DNA from: Bifidobacterium colobi
Lineage (GTDB): Bacteria > Actinomycetota > Actinomycetes > Actinomycetales > Bifidobacteriaceae
Direction of reading: 5' to 3'
Length of the DNA: 64,000 bases
NCBI RefSeq assembly: GCF_018555455.1
Contig: NZ_JAFEJU010000003.1
Coordinates: 186,001-250,000 of the forward strand
Below are positions 18,495 to 28,437 of this stretch, piece by piece (position 1 is the first letter of the stretch; each line of letters begins with the position of its first letter). The position numbers and the translations under genes are program-made. Under the pieces are notes generated by a model, which saw only the letters and a list, made by a program, of their open reading frames with translations, did not search any database and was not told the DNA's origin.

Positions 18495-18546
18495 CATAAG
18501 ATAAGCGCCTCGGTTCCACTTACGGAACCGAGGCGCTTATCTTATG
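18495..18546. terminator. Very strong 23-bp hairpin terminator after clpC
   Basis: Positions 18495-18517 and 18524-18546 are perfect reverse complements over 23 bp with a 6-nt loop. It starts 14 bp beyond the clpC stop codon and is symmetrical, so it can act in both directions. Confidence 0.85.
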
Positions 18547-18560
18547 CGTTGTCAGCTGGA

Positions 18561-21179
<2,619 letters not shown>

Positions 21180-21330
21180 GCTTGTCCTTCCTCAATAGAC
21201 ATTCCGTTTTACTCTACCGATTCACGGTGACGTTTATTCACCTGATTCCATGAATTGCGCCGTAAGCGGGAAAGAAAACGATATGCTGGACTTATATTCA
21301 TCATCCGCACTGATGCCAAAGGAGGTTGTG

Positions 21331-22296
21331 ATGACTGAATTGAACACCAAGGCCGACATTGTGGTTGGCGTCGACGGCTCGGATGAGTCCTTTGCCGCAT
21401 TGAAATGGGCTGTTGAGGAGGCTTCCCTGACCGGTCAAAGCGTTAATGCCGTGTTCGGCTGGACGCAGTCATGGGATATGGGAGGAGAACCGGATAGCGA
21501 AGAGGCATGGGCTAAAATCCGCCATGACATTGCCAACGAACTTCGCGAATGGGTGGAGCGTGCCACCAAAGGCATCGATTTCGATCCGGCGAACCTGAAG
21601 CTCACCTCGGTGAAGGCATCCGGCACCACTGCCCTGCTGCAAATCGGTCACGATGCACAGCAGATCGTCGTCGGACGTCGTTCGCTGAGTCGTGTGGCCC
21701 GCTGGTTCCTGGGTTCCTTGTCCGCTTCACTTGCCGAGGAAGCCGAAGTGCCGGTTACCGTGGTGCGTTTGAGCGGCAGTGAGGAGGAGAGCGTCACCGA
21801 TGCCATCGCCAATGCATTGACTCCCGGCGATGAGCCGGTGCATTACGAGCCACAGTCTCCGGTAACCGAACCCAGCACCCGTCCGATTGTGGTCGGCGTC
21901 GATGGTTCCGAGACATCCCGTAGAGCTTTTGATTTCGCCTTGGAAGAGGCTCGCATCCATCATCGTCCGCTGCACGTGATGTTCTGCTGGCAGTTGCGCG
22001 ACCTTGGCGTAGTGCCCGGCTATGAGAACGCCGTGCCGTCGGTTGAGGTCGGACAGCAACGCGCTGAAGAACTGCTGCAAGGGCTGATGGCCAAGGCTAC
22101 CGTTCCTGCCGACGTGCCAGTGACCGCGAACGCCTTCCACATCCGTGCCTCCAAGGGACTGATTGCGGCTTCGCGCTACGCCTCGCATCTGGTGGTCGGC
22201 TCGCGTGGCCTCTCCGGCTTGGACGCGCACTTCCTTGGTTCGGTGTCCCGTCAGATCGTCAACTTCGCCGAATGCACGGTGACCGTGGTGCACTGA
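21331..22296 (+). CDS. Universal stress protein with two Usp domains
   Basis: A 321-residue cytoplasmic protein of two tandem UspA domains (about residues 10-150 and 185-321). Each opens with IVVGVDGSxxS. The second ends with the complete ATP-binding pattern VVGSRGLSGLDAHFLGSVSRQI; the first has a weaker VVGRRSLSRVARWFLGSLS. The start at ATG 21331 has a strong AAAGGAGG ribosome site, so the longer frame from 21250 is rejected. It is divergent from clpC, and the pairing of a chaperone ATPase with a stress protein suggests shared stress expression, though no common operator was found. A hairpin terminator follows at 22341. Confidence 0.88.
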   Translation: MTELNTKADIVVGVDGSDESFAALKWAVEEASLTGQSVNAVFGWTQSWDMGGEPDSEEAWAKIRHDIANELREWVERATKGIDFDPANLKLTSVKASGTTALLQIGHDAQQIVVGRRSLSRVARWFLGSLSASLAEEAEVPVTVVRLSGSEEESVTDAIANALTPGDEPVHYEPQSPVTEPSTRPIVVGVDGSETSRRAFDFALEEARIHHRPLHVMFCWQLRDLGVVPGYENAVPSVEVGQQRAEELLQGLMAKATVPADVPVTANAFHIRASKGLIAASRYASHLVVGSRGLSGLDAHFLGSVSRQIVNFAECTVTVVH

Positions 22297-22340
22297 ATGA
22301 TGCACTGATCTAATCAGCCATTTCTCTGATGCAGCATTAC

Positions 22341-22378
22341 GCCAGATGGTGAGATCCCCGTCAATCTCAACATCTGGC
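22341..22378 (+). terminator. Terminator after the universal stress protein gene
   Basis: GCCAGATG-g-TGAGAT pairs with ATCTCA-a-CATCTGGC around an 8-nt loop and is followed by TTTGTTGT. Confidence 0.75.
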
Positions 22379-22457
22379 TTTGTTGTAAGCCCAAGGCCTT
22401 CACTTCCACCATGAATCCTCATTGACCATCGGTGAATATCATTTGAGACACCGCCTC

Positions 22458-22487
22458 GGGCTGGGCATTGATTGGAACGCTCAGCCC
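22458..22487. terminator. Second hairpin in the 22.3-23.1 kb gap
   Basis: GGGCTGGGC ... GCTCAGCCC is a 9-bp stem (one G-U) followed by TTAATAG. Possible backup terminator. Confidence 0.4.
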
Positions 22488-22674
22488 TTAATAGAAATCA
22501 ATAAGATGGGCGGTGGGGCTCCCCTTCATTAGTCTCGCCGTCCATTTCCATATTGTAGTTCCATAGCGTTCTCTGGGTTAGCTCTGTATGGAACATCACA
22601 ATTCACTGGCGTTTTCTATCGATAATGCTGCATCGAAGCAACATATCACTCTGGATGCGATTCCTCCAGTGCCC

Positions 22675-22860
22675 CCCTCGAGGGTTTCTGCCCTCTTCCA
22701 ATGCCTATGTCACCCTCTTGAAAGTCTCTGGATTCCCATCCAATGCCGCCAACTTTCCCTCGGGGGTCCCTGAATCCTCTTCAATGCCGCCGACTTCCCC
22801 TCGGGGGTCCCTGAATCCTCTTCCAACGCCTCTATTGCCCTCTCGAGAGTCCCTGTTTAT
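22675..22860. repeat. Five degenerate tandem repeats of about 38-44 bp
   Basis: Units begin with CCCTC at 22675, 22713, 22757, 22798 and 22838. The best-conserved core is CCCTCGGGGGTCCCTGAATC followed by CTTC and AATGCCGCC. Units 3 and 4 are almost identical; the others are diverged. There are no unique spacers between them, so this is not a CRISPR. Confidence 0.75.
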
Positions 22861-22874
22861 CCACTTCATCCCCT

Positions 22875-23051
22875 CCAGCGCGGTAAATTCTCGAGGAAAA
22901 CGGCCATCCCGAGATTTCGCCGCACTGAGGGAAGCTAAGCGCGGTGAAATCTCGAAAAGAACCCATTGCCCGAGAAATTACCGCACTGACGACAGCTCAG
23001 CGCGGTAATTTCTCGAAATCAACGATTGTTTCGAGAATTTACCGCGCCGAG
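22875..23051. repeat. Cloverleaf repeat, copy A (177 bp)
   Basis: This is 175/177 identical to 29523-29699. It has six arms, all variants of GCGGTRAWWTCTCG. Arm 1 (22880 onward) pairs with arm 6 (ending 23047), arm 2 with arm 3, and arm 4 with arm 5, giving an outer stem and two inner hairpins. It begins 62 bp beyond the stop of the first zinc-ribbon gene. The substitutions relative to copy B are at 22919 and 23048. Confidence 0.9.
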
Positions 23052-23113
23052 AGGTGCGAAAATACGGTTTTCCTCGAAACGAAAGAACCCCATTCGCCGT
23101 AACAGCATAACCG

Positions 23114-23866
23114 CTACCGCTCAAGGACCACGCTCATCGTCTCACCGTCATACATCCATGTGGCTTTGATGCCGCCCCACGAATCGGTGAGCGTTCCATC
23201 CAGTGCTCGTGTCTTCGACATCTTCGCGTGAACCGAGTCCGGCATGCCGAGCTTGTCAAACACGCACGTGGCGATGTCGGCATTGTAATCCGTGATTTCA
23301 GCGGTCAGCGTTTTCCCGCCATCACTAATCTCGAACATACTCGGGTCTTCGTTGACATTGAGGTTCCAATGCTCCGAATCAAATTGACTCTGGCACGAAT
23401 CAATCGCGCCTTGGAACGAACGATGCGAAACCCTCAGATAGAAGAACACGCAAAACGCCAAGACCACCACGCACGCTGCCGCAATCACCACAAGACGCGT
23501 GTTCTTATCCAGACTGTTCCATCCACTTGACTTTGCTGTGGCAGCTGTGGCAACCGCGGCAACTGACGGAGCCGAGTTTGGCATCGCTCCCGGCTGAGCC
23601 CCCGCAGCAGACGAACCGACTGCTTGCTGCACGAATGGGCCGCTCCCTGGCGACTGCGGCGTTGATGACTGCGGCGATATCTGCGACAGCACTGATGACT
23701 GCAGCGATTGTGCTGACGCCACCTGTGCTGACGGCACCTGTGCTGACGGCACCTGCGCCGAGGCCAACGGCATCGCCCCTACCTCGGCCGCCACCAGTTT
23801 CGTGCCGCACTGCGGACAGAATTGCTGTCCTGGCACCGCTTGGGCTCCACATTTATGGCAAAACAT
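23114..23866 (-). CDS. Zinc-ribbon membrane protein 1
   Basis: A 250-residue protein of unknown function. It begins with a zinc ribbon (MFCHKCGAQAVPGQQFCPQCG), followed by a Ser/Ala/Gln/Pro-rich linker that includes short repeats of PSAQV. A single transmembrane helix follows at about residues 120-140 (LVVIAAACVVVLAFCVFFYL), then an outside domain of about 110 residues with two Cys (SCQSQF, ATCVF) that could form a disulphide. The start at ATG 23866 has a GAGAGGA ribosome site. It is the last of four leftward genes with the same N-terminal plan; the gap to the previous stop is 29 bp. Function cannot be assigned from the sequence. Confidence 0.75.
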   Translation of the reverse strand: MFCHKCGAQAVPGQQFCPQCGTKLVAAEVGAMPLASAQVPSAQVPSAQVASAQSLQSSVLSQISPQSSTPQSPGSGPFVQQAVGSSAAGAQPGAMPNSAPSVAAVATAATAKSSGWNSLDKNTRLVVIAAACVVVLAFCVFFYLRVSHRSFQGAIDSCQSQFDSEHWNLNVNEDPSMFEISDGGKTLTAEITDYNADIATCVFDKLGMPDSVHAKMSKTRALDGTLTDSWGGIKATWMYDGETMSVVLER

Positions 23867-23895
23867 CGCGCCCGTCCTCTCCTTGTTTTTCCTCA

Positions 23896-24666
23896 TCACT
23901 CGTCTTTTTCACTGATCAGCAGCAGGATGCCGCTGACCAGGTTCACAAAAATCAATGTGCATACGGCAAACGTGGTGGTGTTCGGTTTCTCACCGGTGGA
24001 GATCTTCCAGCCGTACAGGGTCATTGGAATCATCCAAGCCAAGCAAATCAGGAACAGGATGGAGCTCGCACCCACTTCCGTAAACCCAGTGAGACCCAGC
24101 AATCCATACCCTGCGCAGAACACAATATCGACGATGGCGGCAATCAAACGCAGCGTATAGTCTCGGCTGGTTTGTATGTAGCCTTTTGGCGTGAACGTGG
24201 GCGCAGGCTGCTGTACGTAGATGTACTGCGGCTGAGGCTGTGGTCCACCGTACTGCTGCGTCGGCGGTTGGAATTGCGTCTGCGACGGCTGTCCGCTCGG
24301 CGGCATCGCCTGCTGCTGCGCTTGCTGCCCGGCAGACTGCGGCATCGTTGGTGACTGCGGCATCGCCGGTGACTGTGCCGATGCCGCGAAGTTCGCCGTC
24401 GCAGCCGGCTGCTGCACTGGCTGAGCTGACGATGGGACAGAAGAAGGCACCGACCGTGCAGCGATTAGCTTGGCCCCGCATTTGAGACAAAACACCTGAC
24501 CGGGAATGCTGGTTCTGGCACCGCACTGACCACAGTACGGTGGCACTGCTGCGTCCTTTGCTTGAGCTACGGTCGATGCCTCGTTCTTTGGCAGCTCCGC
24601 CCCACATTTGAGGCAGAATCGCTGTCCTTCAATCGGAGCATCGGCCCCGCACTTACTGCAAACCAT
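23896..24666 (-). CDS. Zinc-ribbon membrane protein 2 (two ribbons, multipass)
   Basis: A 256-residue protein of unknown function. Two zinc ribbons lie at the N-terminus (CSKCGADAPIEGQRFCLKCG and CGQCGARTSIPGQVFCLKCG), followed by a Gln/Pro/Ala/Met-rich linker (roughly residues 75-150) with NxxPQPQPQYIYVQQ-like composition. The last 100 residues hold three hydrophobic helices (LIAAIVDIVFCAGYGLLGL, ILFLICLAWMIPMTLY, FAVCTLIFVNLVSGILLLI). The start at ATG 24666 has an AAGGAAAAGG ribosome site. It lies between zinc-ribbon genes 1 and 3 with gaps under 50 bp, suggesting a shared transcript. Unlike its neighbours it has no large external domain. Confidence 0.75.
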   Translation of the reverse strand: MVCSKCGADAPIEGQRFCLKCGAELPKNEASTVAQAKDAAVPPYCGQCGARTSIPGQVFCLKCGAKLIAARSVPSSVPSSAQPVQQPAATANFAASAQSPAMPQSPTMPQSAGQQAQQQAMPPSGQPSQTQFQPPTQQYGGPQPQPQYIYVQQPAPTFTPKGYIQTSRDYTLRLIAAIVDIVFCAGYGLLGLTGFTEVGASSILFLICLAWMIPMTLYGWKISTGEKPNTTTFAVCTLIFVNLVSGILLLISEKDE

Positions 24667-24713
24667 GCGCCTTTTCCTTTCTCCAATAACCTTGCCAACC
24701 GAAAAACAAAGCA

Positions 24714-26024
24714 TCATCCCACTTCATCGGGGTCCCACATACCGTTGCTGTTCTCGTCGACTTGGATATAGCAATACGAACATGAGGGTTTAAGATTGTT
24801 TTCTTTGCCAAATGGCAGATGATTCATCTTCCCTGCATCCATATCCGCTTTGATTTCGCTGCAAGGGATAATCATGCCGCTATTGCCCGCCATGCACCCA
24901 CTATTCTTATATTGCTCATATCCTGGCGTGTCCGCATCATCGGCAGCAGTGGACGAATCAGACTCGTCGTTGGAATCTGAAGCATCAGAAGAATCACCTG
25001 ATGAGCTTGAGTCTCCGGAAGCCGACCTCATATGGCAATAAATGATGCTGTTCACCAGATCCGTGTCGCAGCGGGCCTCCAAATCACCGCCCAACGACTC
25101 ATAATCAATGCTGCCCAAGGCATTCTGCGCGGCATCGCCATAATAGGAATTATGTTTTGCAGCGATGCTGATCACGTGTGTGGTCAGCGTCATGCCTTCG
25201 GTAAGCTGATCGTTTGACTGGTCCTCGGCATCACTGATACCCGCGCGCGACGCAATGCAGCCCAGCAGCATCGGCGCGGAATAATCATTGGAATTCTCGC
25301 TTACATCAAAAGACAGCGACAAATGATCATGCTCATCGGTGAACGTCGCCGTACCATTGTCTACCGCCCAACCGCATCCGGAAGCCACTTTTGCAGTAAG
25401 CGGGTCGCCGCTGGGCGTGTCAGAGGAATCAGAAGAATCAGAGGAATCCGAGGTCTGAGATGATTCCGCTGACTCGGCATCGGATTGATCGCGAATCATG
25501 GAGAATACACCGAGCGCAACGAGCCCGAGGAACAGCACGATGCCGACGATAATGATGATGCGGAATCGTTTCTTCGTATCGTCGAATGTCGCCGTGGTCG
25601 GGGTATCGGCGTCAGTATTCGGTTGCAGTTCGGCAGGCACAGGAGTAACCGAATCGGAGTCGAATTCCGCGGCATCGTCCAAAACCGTGGAGTCGGCAGC
25701 GCCAGAATCAACCGTACTGCCGGCAGCGACGGCAGAATCTACAGTGCCAGTACCGGTGCCGGTGCCAGTACCAGTACCAGTACCATCCATGGTGTCTGCA
25801 GTGCTGATCCCGTCCGCAGCACCGATAGCAGCATCGATAGCGTCCGTGTCCAACGCTCGCACCGTGGATGATTCGTGTACTTGGTCGCTGGACTGCGGCT
25901 CCACTGGTGATGATGCCGCTTCCCCAGCTGCTTGCTGCTGCACCGCGGCCAGCGAATGACCGCAGCTTGGGCAGAAGACAGCAGACTCCACTGTGATATA
26001 GGACCCGCAAAATGGGCAGAACAT
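24714..26024 (-). CDS. Zinc-ribbon membrane protein 3 with EF-hand-like end
   Basis: A 436-residue protein of unknown function. Zinc ribbon MFCPFCGSYITVESAVFCPSCG, then an acidic, Ser/Thr/Asp-rich linker containing a GT dipeptide run encoded by a six-base repeat near 25749-25790. A transmembrane helix (IIIVGIVLFLGLVALGVFSMI) lies near residue 170. The external part has Ser/Asp-rich segments (SSDSSDSSDTPSG, SGDSSDASDSNDESDSS) and ends in DENSNGMWDPDE, which matches the D-x-N-x-N-G-x-x-D-x-x-E spacing of an EF-hand calcium loop. Start ATG 26024 with an AAAGGAG ribosome site. The plan (ribbon, disordered linker, helix, external domain) repeats in its neighbours. Confidence 0.75.
   Translation of the reverse strand: MFCPFCGSYITVESAVFCPSCGHSLAAVQQQAAGEAASSPVEPQSSDQVHESSTVRALDTDAIDAAIGAADGISTADTMDGTGTGTGTGTGTGTVDSAVAAGSTVDSGAADSTVLDDAAEFDSDSVTPVPAELQPNTDADTPTTATFDDTKKRFRIIIIVGIVLFLGLVALGVFSMIRDQSDAESAESSQTSDSSDSSDSSDTPSGDPLTAKVASGCGWAVDNGTATFTDEHDHLSLSFDVSENSNDYSAPMLLGCIASRAGISDAEDQSNDQLTEGMTLTTHVISIAAKHNSYYGDAAQNALGSIDYESLGGDLEARCDTDLVNSIIYCHMRSASGDSSSSGDSSDASDSNDESDSSTAADDADTPGYEQYKNSGCMAGNSGMIIPCSEIKADMDAGKMNHLPFGKENNLKPSCSYCYIQVDENSNGMWDPDEVG
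25749..25790. repeat. Six-base microsatellite coding for Gly-Thr
   Basis: About seven tandem units of CCAGTA/CCGGTG read on the minus strand as Gly-Thr pairs inside zinc-ribbon gene 3. Unit gain or loss would keep the frame. Confidence 0.7.
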
Positions 26025-26114
26025 GCGATACGCTCCTTTGACCAATTGAGAGATTCCACCGATGTGATGCCAACGCTTCAGGCAATCAATCTGGCAGTGC
26101 ACTTAGCAACATCA

Positions 26115-28193
26115 TCATTGCTTGTAGAACACCGTGGCATCGGAAACCGGGTTTGTACCGTAGCTGTCGTAATCAGAATCCGACCCATAGACACCATCTT
26201 CGAGTTCACGTATGGAGTTCACTGAACCGACGATGAGATACGCCTTTGAGGAATCAGGAAGATCAGAGGAATCAATATTGAATCCTCTGAGCAACACATC
26301 GGTACTGTTAGCACCTTGCCCCGCAACCGCCATCAGATCCATGCCTGCCGGAGCATAGTACAGATGCTGCTCAGTGCAGTCCGATTGCATCATCGAGCCG
26401 CACATCTCATCATGCAGACCGGCTTTCAAATAGATTGATTTAATGACCGATGGCAGCAATGTTTCCGCTTGATAGTTGAAGTCCAACTCTAGTGGCCCTG
26501 CATCAAATAGCGGATTGCTACCGCCACCTGCATACTTCACAGTGCCGTATACGTAATCCGTTGGTGCATGTGCCACCTGCAGACACGCACCGTCTTTGCG
26601 ACAATAGGTTCCGTCCAGCGCGTCGCTGCCATTCGTCGGATTGCCCATGCTCAAGCCATCCCACAACTGTTTGAAATTCGAATACAAATCCAGCTGCTTT
26701 TGCGTATCGCTTTGCTGTGCTTGCACCGTCTTGTTGACCTCGGCAAGCACACTCGTCATCGTCTTCACCTGCGCCTGATACTGTGCCGCAGTCGTGCGCA
26801 GCTGATCGGTTGACGTTGCGGCACATGATTCCTTGCCTACCTTGTCCGCCAACGCGCGCAATTCATCAACGTGCGCATCATCGGTATCCTGTGCGACCTT
26901 GCCCAGCGCATCATCGGCATTGCTGCGAGCCTTGACCAATCGTTGATACTGTTCGGAACAGTACGCTGATGCAGCATTCCACTCATCGATCTCACGCTGG
27001 CGCATCGGAGCCGCCCAAGCCAACGTGGCGATGCTGATTGCCACGGCAGCCAGCGAGGCAATCATCGATACGATGAACGGAGCCCACGACGGCTGTTTCG
27101 ACGGGATCGTTGCAGCTTCAGCCGGTAATTGTTCGGCAGTCGATGCTGTGGCTTCGTTACTGTCCTGCGTAGTTTCCTGAGGATTGGATACGACAGCACT
27201 AGTGCCAGCGGCATCAGCATCGCCAGTATCAGTGCTCTGAGCATCAGCCGGCGCTTCGTCTGCGCTGGACTGCTGCTCATCTGGCACATCCATGCCGATG
27301 GCTGTGGCAATCTCATCCAAAGTGATCGGTAATGGCTTCGCTTCCTGATATGCGTGTTTTCTGCCGGCGAAGTCATTCCTCAGGTCGGCTTTCACCATCG
27401 CATCACCGAAGCTTGACGCCGAATCCGATTGCTTGAGCACACGAATCACATACGCTGGATTGCGCAATTTTTCAGGCAACCGGCGTTCCAAAGGCGCGAT
27501 GGCCTCTTCAATCCCCTGCTGCATGTCGCGGGCTTCTGCCGCTTCCTGTTCAGCCGTGCGGAGCGCGGCAAAGCAGGAACGGAATCTGAGCAGCGCCACT
27601 ATGTTCGCAATGAACAGGACTGCCGATACGCCGGCGACGCTCCACGCAATCTGCCACATGGAGGGTAGTTGGTAATTGAGTATTGCCCATAATGTAATGC
27701 CCGCGGCAATGGCGCAGATTATGGAACATATGAGAGCAACGCGCACGGCTATGCGCACATGAGTCAGCTTGGAGCGCAGCTTCTCAGCCTCGTCGATGGC
27801 GACCTGGGCGTCTTCCATCCCCTGATAGGCATCGCGCAGAATAGCGAAAGCCTTGACCGCCTGGTCGTTTTCGAGACCAATCAGATGCACTGTGTTGATG
27901 GGAGGCACTTTGCGAGGCTTTGGGCGAGCTGCTGCTGGCTTGGATGCTGCAGAAAATGGTGCTGGCGTCGTAGATGGTGACTTCGATGTTGATGCTGCAG
28001 CTGCAGCTGTTGACGCCGCCACTGCTGACGATGCTGCCGTTGCGATCGGCACCCGTGACTGTTGAGCATTCGAGGTGTGCGCTGCTGAATTGTTCTGAAC
28101 AATCGCAGCCAATGATTTGCCACATTTCGGGCAGAACAGCGGATCATCAGCGTCAATCTTGAATCCACAGAATGGGCAGAATATCGTACTCAT
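26115..28193 (-). CDS. Zinc-ribbon membrane protein 4 (large)
   Basis: A 692-residue protein of unknown function, first gene of the leftward zinc-ribbon cluster. Zinc ribbon MSTIFCPFCGFKIDADDPLFC at the start, then Ala/Ser-rich linker. Two transmembrane helices lie near residues 155-210 (VALICSIICAIAAGITLWAIL, SVAGVSAVLFIANIVALLRF) with a coiled-coil-like segment after them (LRTAEQEAAEARDMQQGIEEA). A second disordered acidic stretch is followed by a third helix near residue 385 (FIVSMIASLAAVAISIATLAW), a helical external stalk, and a C-terminal domain of about 200 residues. Start ATG 28193 with GGGAGGG. The stretch 28268-28277 upstream is a run of ten C. Confidence 0.75.
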   Translation of the reverse strand: MSTIFCPFCGFKIDADDPLFCPKCGKSLAAIVQNNSAAHTSNAQQSRVPIATAASSAVAASTAAAAASTSKSPSTTPAPFSAASKPAAARPKPRKVPPINTVHLIGLENDQAVKAFAILRDAYQGMEDAQVAIDEAEKLRSKLTHVRIAVRVALICSIICAIAAGITLWAILNYQLPSMWQIAWSVAGVSAVLFIANIVALLRFRSCFAALRTAEQEAAEARDMQQGIEEAIAPLERRLPEKLRNPAYVIRVLKQSDSASSFGDAMVKADLRNDFAGRKHAYQEAKPLPITLDEIATAIGMDVPDEQQSSADEAPADAQSTDTGDADAAGTSAVVSNPQETTQDSNEATASTAEQLPAEAATIPSKQPSWAPFIVSMIASLAAVAISIATLAWAAPMRQREIDEWNAASAYCSEQYQRLVKARSNADDALGKVAQDTDDAHVDELRALADKVGKESCAATSTDQLRTTAAQYQAQVKTMTSVLAEVNKTVQAQQSDTQKQLDLYSNFKQLWDGLSMGNPTNGSDALDGTYCRKDGACLQVAHAPTDYVYGTVKYAGGGSNPLFDAGPLELDFNYQAETLLPSVIKSIYLKAGLHDEMCGSMMQSDCTEQHLYYAPAGMDLMAVAGQGANSTDVLLRGFNIDSSDLPDSSKAYLIVGSVNSIRELEDGVYGSDSDYDSYGTNPVSDATVFYKQ

Positions 28194-28437
28194 TAATCAA
28201 CCCTCCCGCGACTATGCGAAACAGCAAGGAGAGCGCACGCTCAACCCTTCTTCTGGCTTTGACGCTACCCCCCCCCCGAGGTGGTTTGTCAAACGACAGA
28301 GAGTCGAACACATGTACGACAATGCGATGCGTGCTTGCGAGCTATGTTCCACCAACAATGTGGATAACTCGGCAAGCTCGAACCACATACCCCGGTTCAG
28401 CTTGAAGAACTCGGCACCATTGTTTTAGCGTCGCAGT
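28194..28437. promoter_or_regulatory. Divergent promoter region with C10 homopolymer
   Basis: The region between the leftward zinc-ribbon cluster and the rightward AbiEi-like gene holds a run of exactly ten C (28268-28277). Such runs are prone to slippage. No convincing -35/-10 pair was fixed for either gene, and no ORF in it looks real. Confidence 0.5.

Larger units (their letters stand above)
22297..23113. other. Long non-coding stretch with repeats
   Basis: No convincing gene lies in these 817 bases. They hold two hairpins (22341, 22458), a degenerate tandem repeat (22675-22860) and repeat copy A of the cloverleaf element (22875-23051). ORFs that cross the repeats change character at the repeat borders and share identical translated ends with an ORF at the other copy, so they are treated as spurious. 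Confidence 0.7.

Noticed and set aside
22675..22860. Possible CRISPR array
   Set aside because: Units are degenerate and back to back with no unique spacers and no cas genes.
22625..23008. ORF crossing the tandem repeats and cloverleaf copy A
   Set aside because: Its end is identical to an ORF at copy B because of the repeat, and there is no ribosome site or codon bias.
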